From: an uncultured Kiritimatiellota bacterium
GTDB lineage: Bacteria > Verrucomicrobiota > Kiritimatiellia > RFP12 > UBA1067
Reading direction: 5' to 3'
Assembly: GCA_934635045.1 (NCBI GenBank)
Contig: CAKTZA010000005.1
Location: forward strand, 28,277 to 92,276
Length of the DNA stretch: 64,000 bases
Position numbers and translations under genes: made by a program. Of this stretch, positions 35,416-42,659 are shown piece by piece. Every line of letters begins with the position of its first letter. Position 1 is the stretch's first letter. The notes below the pieces were generated by a model. The model was given only the letters and a program-made list of their open reading frames with translations. It did no database searches and was not told the DNA's origin.

Positions 35416-35470
35416 CCTTTGCCGTATCTGCTTTTTCACCTTTCTTATCGGCACGACAAATTCGCCCCGC
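35407..35470 (-). promoter_or_regulatory. Antiterminator pairing segments
   Basis: In the leader RNA the segment GCGGGGC (complement of 35464-35470, inside the leader ORF) is exactly complementary to GCCCCGC (complement of 35407-35413), which is part of the 5' arm of the terminator. The two structures exclude each other. The first segment can also pair with upstream leader sequence (UUCGC with GCGAA, and CGCG with CGCG around the codons for Phe13-Ala14), the classical 1:2, 2:3, 3:4 layout. Confidence 0.7.
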
Positions 35471-35522
35471 GCGGAATAAACGCGAAGTTCACGTACCAAA
35501 AGTAATAAAGCCTGCTGTTCAT
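35445..35522 (-). CDS. Aromatic leader peptide of the aroF-pheA operon
   Basis: A 25-codon ORF (ATG at 35522, TAA at 35445) encodes a peptide whose residues 5-15 are LYYFWYVNFAF: three Tyr, three Phe and one Trp. This density of aromatic codons directly before a DAHP synthase gene is the hallmark of an amino-acid attenuator. Ribosomes stalled at the Tyr/Phe/Trp codons would cover the first pairing segment and favour the antiterminator. The ATG is only 12 bases from the -10 box, giving an untranslated leader of about 6 bases and no Shine-Dalgarno. Confidence 0.85.
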   Translation of the reverse strand: MNSRLYYFWYVNFAFIPRGANLSCR

Positions 35523-35534
35523 AAAACGGCGCGT

Positions 35535-35564
35535 AGTTTACCAAATTCGCCGCGCGCATGTCAA
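35535..35564 (-). promoter_or_regulatory. Promoter of the aroF-pheA leader
   Basis: TTGACA (35559-35564), an 18-base spacer and TAAACT (35535-35540) on the minus strand form a near-consensus sigma70 promoter between the cstA stop and the leader ORF. The predicted start is near 35528. Confidence 0.8.
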
Positions 35565-35582
35565 GGGCGCCCCGAACGCTTC

Positions 35583-37031
35583 TCAGGGGCGGCGGCCGTT
35601 GCGCACCACGCAGACGACGGCGACGGCCGTGACGAGCGCGGCGGCGGCGAACGCGACGGGCAGCGGCAGGCCGCCGGGGACAATCCCCCAGACCTGCCCC
35701 TTCGTCGGCCACGCCCAGAAGATGAACGTCGTGATGACCAGGCACATGAAGACGCCCGGCAGCAGCGTGACGAGCGCCTTCCAGCCGCGCCCCAGCCGCA
35801 GCAGCCACACGGTCGCCGCGAAGAGCATCGACGTCGAGAGCAGCTGGTTCATCCACGCGAAGTAGTTCCAGAGGTGGCCGAAGCTCTTCGCGTCCCGGTT
35901 CGACCACGCGAGCAGCCCGACGACGACCGCCGCGAGCGGCAGGCACGTGAGGACGCGCTTCTTCAGGTTCACCTGGTCGACCTTCAGCTCCTCCGCGAGC
36001 GAGAGCCGCGCCGAACGGAGCGCCGTGTCGCCCGACGTGATGGCGAGGACGACGATGGCCGCGACCGTCACGCCGCCCATCCACGTTCCGAGGAAGTGCC
36101 TGGCGATGTTGCCGAGGACGAGCGGCCCGGCGAGCGACAGGTTCTCCGGCTTCAGGTTGTAGATCGCGAGGGCCGCCGCCGCCCAGATCATCGCGATCAC
36201 GCCCTCGGCGACCATCATGCCGAAGAACGTCGCGCGGGCCTCGCGCTCGGAGCGGCACGTGCGCGCGACGATCGGGCTCTGCGTCGCGTGGAAGCCGGAG
36301 ATGATGCCGCAGGCGATCGTCACGAAGAGGCACGGGAAGAGCGGGTTCGTCGCCTGGTAGCCGGCGAAGCCCGCGCAGTCGTTCAGGATCTCCGGCTTCG
36401 CGAACCCGGCGACGACGAGCGCGACGGAGATCGCGAGCGAGCCGAGCACGAGCAGCGCGCCGAAGACCGGGTAGAACCGGCCGATGATCGCGTCAATCGG
36501 GAAGAGCGTCGCGGCGAGGTAGTAGGCGAAGATGATCCCGACCGACCACCAGAAGACGGACACCTCCGGGAACCACTGGCGGTCGATGAGCGTCGCGGGC
36601 GTGTTGATGAAGACCGTCACGCAGAGGAGCAGCGCGACCATCATGATCCAGCCGAAGACGGCGGCATAGGCCGAGCCGAGGTGGTCGCGGATCATGCGCG
36701 GCATGTTCGCGCCGTTCGTGCGCAGCGAGATCATGCCGGCGAAGAAGTCGTGCACCGCGCCCATGAAGACGCAGCCGACGGGGATGATGAGCAGCGCGAC
36801 CTTGCCAAACTTGATGCCGAGGATGACGCCGATCACCGGCCCGACGCCCGCGATGTTCAGGAGCTGGATCAGCATGTTCTTCCACTTCGGCAGCGGCACG
36901 TAGTCCACGCCGTCCGGGTGGGCGATGCACGGCGTCTGCCGGTCGTCCGGCGGAATGAGCCGCTCGACGACCTTCCCGTAGGTGAAGTAGCCGAAAATCA
37001 GAAACGCGATGCCACCGAGAAACCAGCTCAT
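35583..37031 (-). CDS. cstA: CstA-family carbon starvation / peptide transporter
   Basis: The 482-residue inner-membrane protein has about 13-16 predicted helices. Family motifs are NIAGVGPVIGVILGIKFG, GAVHDFFAGMISLR (the CstA signature near residue 100) and ATQSPIVARTCRSE. CstA and BtsT import peptides or pyruvate; the substrate here is not known. It is shorter than E. coli CstA (about 700 residues), like many anaerobe homologues. The ATG at 37031 has an AAAGGAC Shine-Dalgarno; the in-frame extension to 37124 is inside the phosphoesterase gene. It is the last gene of the dnaX operon, 5 bases after the phosphoesterase stop. Confidence 0.88.
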   Translation of the reverse strand: MSWFLGGIAFLIFGYFTYGKVVERLIPPDDRQTPCIAHPDGVDYVPLPKWKNMLIQLLNIAGVGPVIGVILGIKFGKVALLIIPVGCVFMGAVHDFFAGMISLRTNGANMPRMIRDHLGSAYAAVFGWIMMVALLLCVTVFINTPATLIDRQWFPEVSVFWWSVGIIFAYYLAATLFPIDAIIGRFYPVFGALLVLGSLAISVALVVAGFAKPEILNDCAGFAGYQATNPLFPCLFVTIACGIISGFHATQSPIVARTCRSEREARATFFGMMVAEGVIAMIWAAAALAIYNLKPENLSLAGPLVLGNIARHFLGTWMGGVTVAAIVVLAITSGDTALRSARLSLAEELKVDQVNLKKRVLTCLPLAAVVVGLLAWSNRDAKSFGHLWNYFAWMNQLLSTSMLFAATVWLLRLGRGWKALVTLLPGVFMCLVITTFIFWAWPTKGQVWGIVPGGLPLPVAFAAAALVTAVAVVCVVRNGRRP

Positions 37032-37036
37032 GATGT

Positions 37037-38152
37037 TCAGTCCTTTTGAGTTTGACGAGACCGCCGAAGCGTGAAGACCGTGAGTTCGGCGGGGTCGAAG
37101 AAGCGGAGCGGAAAGCCCGCCCACAGGCCGACGCCGGGATTCACGTAGAGGGCCGCCGACCCCTCGCGGTAGAGGCCGCGCACGAAGCCGCTGTTCGCGC
37201 GCGCGACGACCCGGTCGAGGAGCGGCGCGATGCCGCCGTGGGTGTGGCCCGACAGCTGAAGGTCGACGCCGTGCCGCCGGACATTCTCGCGGAACGTCCC
37301 CGGACGGTGCTCCAGCAGGACGCGGAAATCGTTCGGTCGGCTGCCGAGGAAAGCCGTCCCCACGTTCGGCGCCGCATTCCCGTAGCCGCCGTAGCGGCTG
37401 ACGACCTCGTCGTTCACGCCCGCCAGTGCCAGGCCCGGACGCGGGCGCACACAGTCGTTCTCAAGGAAGCGGAAGCCGCTCTCGCGATACCACTTCTCCC
37501 AGCGGAAGCCGTCCAGATAGAACTCGTGGTTGCCCGTCACCCACCACACGCCGTCGCGTGCCCGAAGGTCCTTCAACGGCGCCATGTCGTCCTTCAGGTA
37601 GGCGACCTTGCCGTCCACGTAGTCGCCCGTGAGGCAGATGAGGTCGGCCTTCGCCGCGTTCGCGGCGTCGACGACCGCCCGCGTCCGCCAGCCGCGCGCC
37701 GCGCTTGAGCAGTGCAAGTCCGAGATCTGCAGGATGCGGTAGCCGTCCAGCCCGGCGGGCAGGTCCGGGAACGCGAGCTCGATTTCCTTCACGGGCGGCA
37801 CCTTCGTGCCCTCGTACTGTCCCCATGCCGCGAGGACGACGGCCAGCGCGGGCAGGAGGAAGCGGCGCCCGCGCCGCGTCCACCAGACGAGGCTCAGCGC
37901 AACGAGGACATAGAGGATGGAATTGACGAAGTTCAGGCCCCAGATCAGCAGCTCCGGCAGCTCGGGCGAGAAGCGGTGTCCGCCCAGCGTCTCGAAGAGG
38001 ACGAACTTCGACCCGCCCAGCAGCAGGAACATCGTCCAGAGGGCCTTGCCGCGCACGCCGAGGCGAGACGGCAGGACGAACGTCAGGAAGCCGAGGGCCG
38101 CGCAGGCCAGCGGAAAGGTGTTGATGACAAACGTCGTCGTGATGAACTTCAT
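37037..38152 (-). CDS. Membrane-anchored metallophosphoesterase
   Basis: The 371-residue protein has about four N-terminal membrane helices (within 1-115) and a calcineurin-like domain (about 130-350) with QISDLHCSS, LTGDYVDGK, WVTGNHEFY and LSGHTHGGIA, the four metal-binding blocks. It resembles YkuE/YaeI-type enzymes; UDP-diacylglucosamine hydrolysis or general phosphodiesterase activity is possible but unproven. The ATG at 38152 overlaps the rsgA stop (ATGA). The longer frame upstream is antisense-like sequence across rsgA. Confidence 0.85.
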   Translation of the reverse strand: MKFITTTFVINTFPLACAALGFLTFVLPSRLGVRGKALWTMFLLLGGSKFVLFETLGGHRFSPELPELLIWGLNFVNSILYVLVALSLVWWTRRGRRFLLPALAVVLAAWGQYEGTKVPPVKEIELAFPDLPAGLDGYRILQISDLHCSSAARGWRTRAVVDAANAAKADLICLTGDYVDGKVAYLKDDMAPLKDLRARDGVWWVTGNHEFYLDGFRWEKWYRESGFRFLENDCVRPRPGLALAGVNDEVVSRYGGYGNAAPNVGTAFLGSRPNDFRVLLEHRPGTFRENVRRHGVDLQLSGHTHGGIAPLLDRVVARANSGFVRGLYREGSAALYVNPGVGLWAGFPLRFFDPAELTVFTLRRSRQTQKD

Positions 38153-39042
38153 TTGCGGTACCGATGCGTCGACTCGCCGCGCAGGAGAAGCGCTTCCGCC
38201 TCGTCGACGCGGCCGATCTCGCGGATGCCGGGCGTGTCGACGACCATCGCGCCGGACGGCAGCATCACGAGCTCGCGCGACGTCGTCGTGTGGCGCCCCT
38301 TCCCCGACCATTCCTGGATTTCCTGCGTCGCCGCCCATTCCTCGCCCGCGAGCGTGTTGAGGAGCGTCGACTTGCCGACGCCGGAGGAGCCGATGAACGC
38401 GACCGTCCGCCCCGGCCGCACGTAGGCGTTCACCGCGTCCAGCCCCTCGCCCGTCACGGACGAGAGGCGGAGGATCGGCGCGCGGCCCGCGACCGTCTCT
38501 TCGAGTTCGGCAAGAAACGCCTCGTCGCCGTCCTGCCAGAGATCCGTCTTCGTCAGCACGACGACGGCCTCGGCCTCGCCCATGTCCGCCGCGAGGTCGA
38601 GGTAGCGCGCGATGCGGTTGGTCGAGAAGTTCTCGTTGAGGCTCATCATGACAAAGAGCGTGTCGAAGTTGACGGCGAGCGTCTGCGACGTGCGGCGCGC
38701 GGTCGGGTCGCGGCGCTCGAAGCGCGAGAAGCGCGGCAGGACCTCGGTGATCAGCGAGTCGCCCCGGTCGTTGTAGCGGAAGCGCACGAAGTCGCCGGTC
38801 ATCGGCTTCGGCGGCTCGACGAGCCGAACCTCCGAGACCTTCAGCCCCTTCATGTTCACGGGCGCGGCCGTCTTCATGCGCGTGAACGCGCTCTTCTTCT
38901 TGCGCGCAAGAATCTCGCCCGTCGGCTGCTCGTTGCAGACGAGATGGTAGTAGTCGCCGTGGGCGGAGACGATGCGGCCGATGCCCGGCTCGACCGGGCC
39001 CCGCCATCCGAACTGTTCGATGCGCGTCATCTCGTCCGCCAC
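38149..39042 (-). CDS. rsgA: Ribosome-biogenesis GTPase RsgA lacking its zinc-binding tail
   Basis: RsgA is a circularly permuted GTPase that matures the 30S subunit. The 297-residue protein has an N-terminal OB domain (about 15-100) and then the GTPase motifs in permuted order: G4 LTKTD, G1 GSSGVGKST and G3 DTPG. The protein stops at GESTHRYRK, shortly after DTPGIREIGRV. Normal RsgA continues about 50-70 residues with a Cys/His zinc motif, which is missing. The stop is coupled to the next gene by ATGA, so this is a clean end, not an obvious frameshift. The start is GTG 39042 or ATG 39030. Confidence 0.88.
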   Translation of the reverse strand: MADEMTRIEQFGWRGPVEPGIGRIVSAHGDYYHLVCNEQPTGEILARKKKSAFTRMKTAAPVNMKGLKVSEVRLVEPPKPMTGDFVRFRYNDRGDSLITEVLPRFSRFERRDPTARRTSQTLAVNFDTLFVMMSLNENFSTNRIARYLDLAADMGEAEAVVVLTKTDLWQDGDEAFLAELEETVAGRAPILRLSSVTGEGLDAVNAYVRPGRTVAFIGSSGVGKSTLLNTLAGEEWAATQEIQEWSGKGRHTTTSRELVMLPSGAMVVDTPGIREIGRVDEAEALLLRGESTHRYRK

Positions 39043-39048
39043 CCGTCT

Positions 39049-39411
39049 TCAGACCTGATAAGGCCCCAGGAACGTCTCCTTGAAATCGTAGCCGCCGACA
39101 AAGGAATCGGCCGTATCGTTCTCGCCCCGCCCGATGCGGCGGCCCTCGACGAGGTTGAACATCATCTCGCCGATGTCCTCGGTGCAGGTGACGCCCCACT
39201 CAGTCAGCACCGTGTAGGTGAGCGGGCCGTACTGGTCGAGCGCGCGCTCCTTGAACTCGTCAAGGACGTCCTCGCCCGAAACGTGCTTCCCGTCCTCGCC
39301 GCTCAGGAAATGCACGACATCCATCAGCAGCGCATAGGCGCGCGCGTTGAAGCGGCTGTCCTTCGCCACGATGTCCGCAAAGCTGTCCGAATCGAAGTCG
39401 ATCTCTTCCAT
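39049..39411 (-). CDS. Minf_1886 family conserved protein
   Basis: The 120-residue protein matches the small family found in Planctomycetes, Verrucomicrobia and relatives (Plancto_Ver_chp/Minf_1886): FADIVAKDSRFNARAYALLM near the start, a central HVSGEDVLDEFKERALDQYG, TVLTEWGVTCTEDIGEMMFN, and the ending YDFKETFLGPYQV. The function is unknown. It is a useful marker for the phylum group. It is 7 bases downstream of the NfeD-like gene and 6 bases upstream of rsgA. Confidence 0.85.
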   Translation of the reverse strand: MEEIDFDSDSFADIVAKDSRFNARAYALLMDVVHFLSGEDGKHVSGEDVLDEFKERALDQYGPLTYTVLTEWGVTCTEDIGEMMFNLVEGRRIGRGENDTADSFVGGYDFKETFLGPYQV

Positions 39412-39418
39412 GACGATC

Positions 39419-39859
39419 TCACAACGGGCGCACCGTCATGGTGAGGTTGTTCTGCGAGACGATCGCGACGTCCGTGCCCGCCGGGACCGCCGACGCGGCA
39501 ACCGCCGTCCATTCGGCGTCGCCGATGAGGACGCGCCCCGTCTTCGGCGACTCAATCGCCTCCGTGACCTGTCCGACGCGCCCGACGTAGTCGTTCGTCA
39601 GCCCGCGCGCCGCGCCGTCCTTCTCGCCGACGAAGACCTTCTTCAGGGCGCGGCGCAACAGGACGATGTAAAGAATCGACAGAACCGAGAACGCGGCCAT
39701 CTGCCACGTCCCGTCAAAGGCCGCGCCGAACGCAAAGCGCAGCACGCCGACCGTCGCGGCCGCAAGCCCGAAAAAGCACAGCACGAACCCCGGCGCGACG
39801 AGTTCCAAGAGCATCAGCGCCAAACCGGCGTAGACCCACAGCCAAGCACACGACGTCAT
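39419..39859 (-). CDS. NfeD-like membrane protein
   Basis: The 146-residue protein has two or three membrane helices in the first 75 residues (WVYAGLALMLLELVAPGFVL, AAFSVLSILYIVLL) and a C-terminal OB-fold of NfeD type (NDYVGRVGQVTEAIESPKTG, VLIGDAEWTAVAA). NfeD proteins usually partner with SPFH/stomatin proteins in membrane quality control; no SPFH gene is next to it. Its start overlaps the dnaX stop (ATGA). Confidence 0.85.
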   Translation of the reverse strand: MTSCAWLWVYAGLALMLLELVAPGFVLCFFGLAAATVGVLRFAFGAAFDGTWQMAAFSVLSILYIVLLRRALKKVFVGEKDGAARGLTNDYVGRVGQVTEAIESPKTGRVLIGDAEWTAVAASAVPAGTDVAIVSQNNLTMTVRPL

Positions 39860-41253
39860 TTCTTTCCTCCTTCATGAATGTCGACAACCGTCGCCCCGGG
39901 GAACGCCCCCAGGACATCATCGTTCAGGCGCGGATCGTCCAGGACCTCCCGCCGCGACACAGGTTGCGCGGGCTTCGGCGCCGCCTCGGCGGACACGGGC
40001 TTGGGCGCAGGGGGCGGTTCAGGCTTCGGCGCGGCCGCCGAAGCCGCGACGGGCGCCGGGGGCGGCTGGGGCACAGCCGCCGTCGGCGCGGCAGCGGCGG
40101 GCAGTCCCTCCCGCATCCCTTTCACCGCGCGCAGCAGCTCGTCGACCGTCGCCGTCGTCGCGAGGCGCGAGGCACGGATGAGCGACATCTCGATCAGCGT
40201 CCGCACCGACAACACATAGCGCAGCTTGTCTTCCATCTCCGCGAGCTGGTCGCAGACCCGGAAGACGCGCCCCGGATCGATTCCCTGCGCCTGAGCCTCC
40301 AGAATCCGGATCTGGTCAGGCGTCGCCTCCAGCGACTTGGACTTCGGGCCGAGCGCCTGGAGGACGACGAGATTGCGGAAATGCTGAAGCAGCTCGCCTG
40401 AAACCCGCCGCATGTTCTTGCCGGCGGAGTCGAACATTTCAATCGCCTCGAGGATCGCCGCCGTGTCGCCCTTCAGGATCGCGCCGGCAAGGTTCTCCAG
40501 CGCGCCCCGGCTGACGAGCCCGAACACGCCGAGCGCATCCTCTTCGGTGATCTTGTCGCCCTTGAAGGAGATGAGCTGGTCGAGCGACGAGAGCGCGTCG
40601 CGCATGCCGCCCTCCGCACCGCGCGCGATGGCGAGAAGCGCGTCTTCCGCCGCCTCGATCTTCTCCTTCTCGCAGATGTACTTCAGGCGCGCGACGATGT
40701 CATGCGTCTGGATGCGCCGAAGGTCGAAGCGCTGGCAGCGCGAGACGATCGTCGGCAGCACCTTGTCACCCTCCGTCGTCGCGAAGATGAAGCGCACATG
40801 CGGCGGCGGCTCCTCCAGCGTCTTCAGGAGCGCGTTCCACGCCGCGCCGGAGAGCATGTGGCATTCGTCGATGATGTAGATCTTGAACTTCGAGCCGGTC
40901 GGCTTGAACGGACACTGCTCGATGATGGGCCGCACGTCCTCGACCTTGTTGTGCGACGCCGCGTCAAGTTCCGTGACGTCGATCGAGCGCCCGGCGGCGA
41001 TCTCCGTGCAGTTCGTGCACGCGCCGCAGGGCTCGACGCCGTTCGGCGAAAGGCAGTTGAGGGCCTTCGCGAAGATGCGCGAGAGCGTCGTTTTGCCGAT
41101 GCCGCGCGGGCCGATGAACAGGTAGGCGTTCGCGATGCGGTTCGCCTCGATCGCGTGCCGCAGCGTGCGCACGACATGCTCCTGCCCGACGACGTCGTCA
41201 AACGTCATCGGGCGGTATTTCAGCGGCAGGGCGATATGCGTGGTTTCGGCCAT
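39856..41253 (-). CDS. dnaX: DNA polymerase III subunit gamma/tau
   Basis: DnaX is the ATPase of the clamp loader. The 465-residue protein has Walker A FIGPRGIGKTT, the zinc-binding cluster CLSPNGVEPCGACTNC, Walker B YIIDECHML, sensor 1 FATTEGDK and the SRC-type RCQRFDLRR. The AAA+ core and domain III end near residue 370. A Pro/Ala-rich linker (about 375-440) and a short tail follow, so a full tau C-terminus is absent. The -10 box ends 6 bases before the ATG. It heads the dnaX-nfeD-Minf_1886-rsgA-phosphoesterase-cstA operon. Confidence 0.95.
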   Translation of the reverse strand: MAETTHIALPLKYRPMTFDDVVGQEHVVRTLRHAIEANRIANAYLFIGPRGIGKTTLSRIFAKALNCLSPNGVEPCGACTNCTEIAAGRSIDVTELDAASHNKVEDVRPIIEQCPFKPTGSKFKIYIIDECHMLSGAAWNALLKTLEEPPPHVRFIFATTEGDKVLPTIVSRCQRFDLRRIQTHDIVARLKYICEKEKIEAAEDALLAIARGAEGGMRDALSSLDQLISFKGDKITEEDALGVFGLVSRGALENLAGAILKGDTAAILEAIEMFDSAGKNMRRVSGELLQHFRNLVVLQALGPKSKSLEATPDQIRILEAQAQGIDPGRVFRVCDQLAEMEDKLRYVLSVRTLIEMSLIRASRLATTATVDELLRAVKGMREGLPAAAAPTAAVPQPPPAPVAASAAAPKPEPPPAPKPVSAEAAPKPAQPVSRREVLDDPRLNDDVLGAFPGATVVDIHEGGKK

Positions 41254-41259
41254 GCGCGC

Positions 41260-41265
41260 ATTATA
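41260..41265 (-). promoter_or_regulatory. Start-proximal -10 box (dnaX operon)
   Basis: TATAAT in TTTATGCTATAAT on the minus strand ends 6 bases before the dnaX ATG, inside the 27-base gap after the alcohol dehydrogenase stop. No Shine-Dalgarno and no strong -35 are visible. Confidence 0.65.
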
Positions 41266-41280
41266 GCATAAATTGTCGCG

Positions 41281-42522
41281 TCAGAACGTCACCTCGGAGT
41301 CGTCCCAGCAGCACCGGAGGACCTTCTCCATCAGCTTCGCGTCCATCTTGCGCGGATTGCAGCCCGTGCAGGCGTCGCCCATCGCGTTCTCCGCGATCTG
41401 CGCCGCCTTCGCCTCGAACTCGTCCGCACCGACCATCGCCGGCTGCGCCTCGTTCACCGCCGTCTTGTAGACGGGCAGCCCGTTCGCGGCGTAGTCCTTG
41501 ATGCAGTGCGGGATATTGAGCTCGTCGTTGAACTTCCGCACCCACGCGATGAGCGCGGCGATCTTCGCCTCCTGCGACGTCTCGGCCCCCGCGATTCCGA
41601 GCTCGTCCGCGCAGAGGGCGTAACGCTCGGCGGCGAACGGCACGGCGGCGTTGAAGCGGATCACCTTCGGCAGGTACATCGCGTTCGCCGCGCCGTGGAT
41701 GACGTGGCCGCCCGCGAACGCCGCGCCCGTCTTGTGGGCGAGCGAGTGGACGATGCCGAGGAGCGCGTTCGAGAACGCCATGCCCGCGAGGCACTGCGCG
41801 TCGTGCATGGCGGCGCGCGCGGCGGGGTCGCCGCCGTAGCTCTTGACGAGCGAATCGCGGATCATCTTCATCGAGTGGATCGCAAGCGCGTCCGAATATG
41901 GCGAGTGCGCGACGGCGACGATGGCCTCCAGGTCGTGCGTGAGCGCGTCCATGCCCGTGTGCGCGCAGAGCTTCTGCGGCATCGTGAGCGTGAGGTCAGG
42001 GTCGACGATCGCGACGTCAGGCGTGATCTCGAAGTCCGCAATCGGGTACTTGATGCCCTTCGCGTAGTCCGTGATGATCGAGAACGCCGTCACCTCGGTC
42101 GCCGTGCCGGACGTCGAGGAGATCGCGCAGAAGTGCGCCTTCGTGCGGAGCTTCGGCAGGCCGAACACCTTGCACATGTCCTCGAACGTCGCCTCGGGAT
42201 GCTCGTACTTGATCCACATCGCCTTCGCGGCATCGATCGGCGAGCCGCCGCCCATCGCGACGATCCAGTCGGGCTGGAATTCCTGCATCACCGCCGCGCC
42301 CTTCATCACCGTCTCGACCGACGGGTCGCTCTCGATGCCCTCGATGAGCTTCACCTCGAAGCCGGCCTCCTTGAGATAGTCCTCCGCGCGCTGCAGGAAC
42401 CCGCCGCGCCGCATCGAGCCGCCGCCGACGCAGATGACGGCGCGCGTGCCCTTGAGGGTCTTCAGGGTCGCCAAGGCGCCCTTGCCATGATAGATGTCAC
42501 GTGGAAGCGTGAAACGAGCCAT
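41281..42522 (-). CDS. Iron-containing alcohol dehydrogenase
   Basis: The 413-residue group III alcohol dehydrogenase shows the NAD-binding MGGGSPIDAAKAMW, SSTSGTATEVTAFSII, the metal-ligand region MDALTHDLEA, HSLAHKTGAAF and GHVIHGAANAMYL. Such enzymes reduce aldehydes or ketones in fermentation, or oxidise 1,2-propanediol or butanol. The locus has no lyase or microcompartment genes to fix the substrate, though rhamnose catabolism (fed by the GH78) would need a lactaldehyde reductase; this link is only a suggestion. An AAGGAGGTAA Shine-Dalgarno precedes the ATG. Confidence 0.9.
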   Translation of the reverse strand: MARFTLPRDIYHGKGALATLKTLKGTRAVICVGGGSMRRGGFLQRAEDYLKEAGFEVKLIEGIESDPSVETVMKGAAVMQEFQPDWIVAMGGGSPIDAAKAMWIKYEHPEATFEDMCKVFGLPKLRTKAHFCAISSTSGTATEVTAFSIITDYAKGIKYPIADFEITPDVAIVDPDLTLTMPQKLCAHTGMDALTHDLEAIVAVAHSPYSDALAIHSMKMIRDSLVKSYGGDPAARAAMHDAQCLAGMAFSNALLGIVHSLAHKTGAAFAGGHVIHGAANAMYLPKVIRFNAAVPFAAERYALCADELGIAGAETSQEAKIAALIAWVRKFNDELNIPHCIKDYAANGLPVYKTAVNEAQPAMVGADEFEAKAAQIAENAMGDACTGCNPRKMDAKLMEKVLRCCWDDSEVTF

Positions 42523-42570
42523 GTTGAATTACCTCCTTGTTTTTTCTTTTATGGGTAAAAAGATATTGAT

Positions 42571-42599
42571 ATAGTATCATCTATTTCGTTCGTTTGCAA
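42571..42599 (-). promoter_or_regulatory. Promoter of the alcohol dehydrogenase gene
   Basis: TTGCAA (42594-42599), a 17-base spacer and TACTAT (42571-42576) on the minus strand lie about 49 bases before the ATG. The leader carries the strongest Shine-Dalgarno in the window. Confidence 0.55.
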
Positions 42600-42659
42600 C
42601 CCCCCACCCCCGGTCGGGCCACGCATCACGACAACTGGTCGCCGCCGAACCTTCGGCGA

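Noticed and set aside
34335..37049. A 904-codon plus-strand frame, and similar long ones at 2058-4064, 7888-10557 and 26057-28774
   Set aside because: They lie antisense to well-identified genes, have Arg/Ala/Val-rich composition without motifs, and are explained by the GC-rich codon pattern of the opposite strand.
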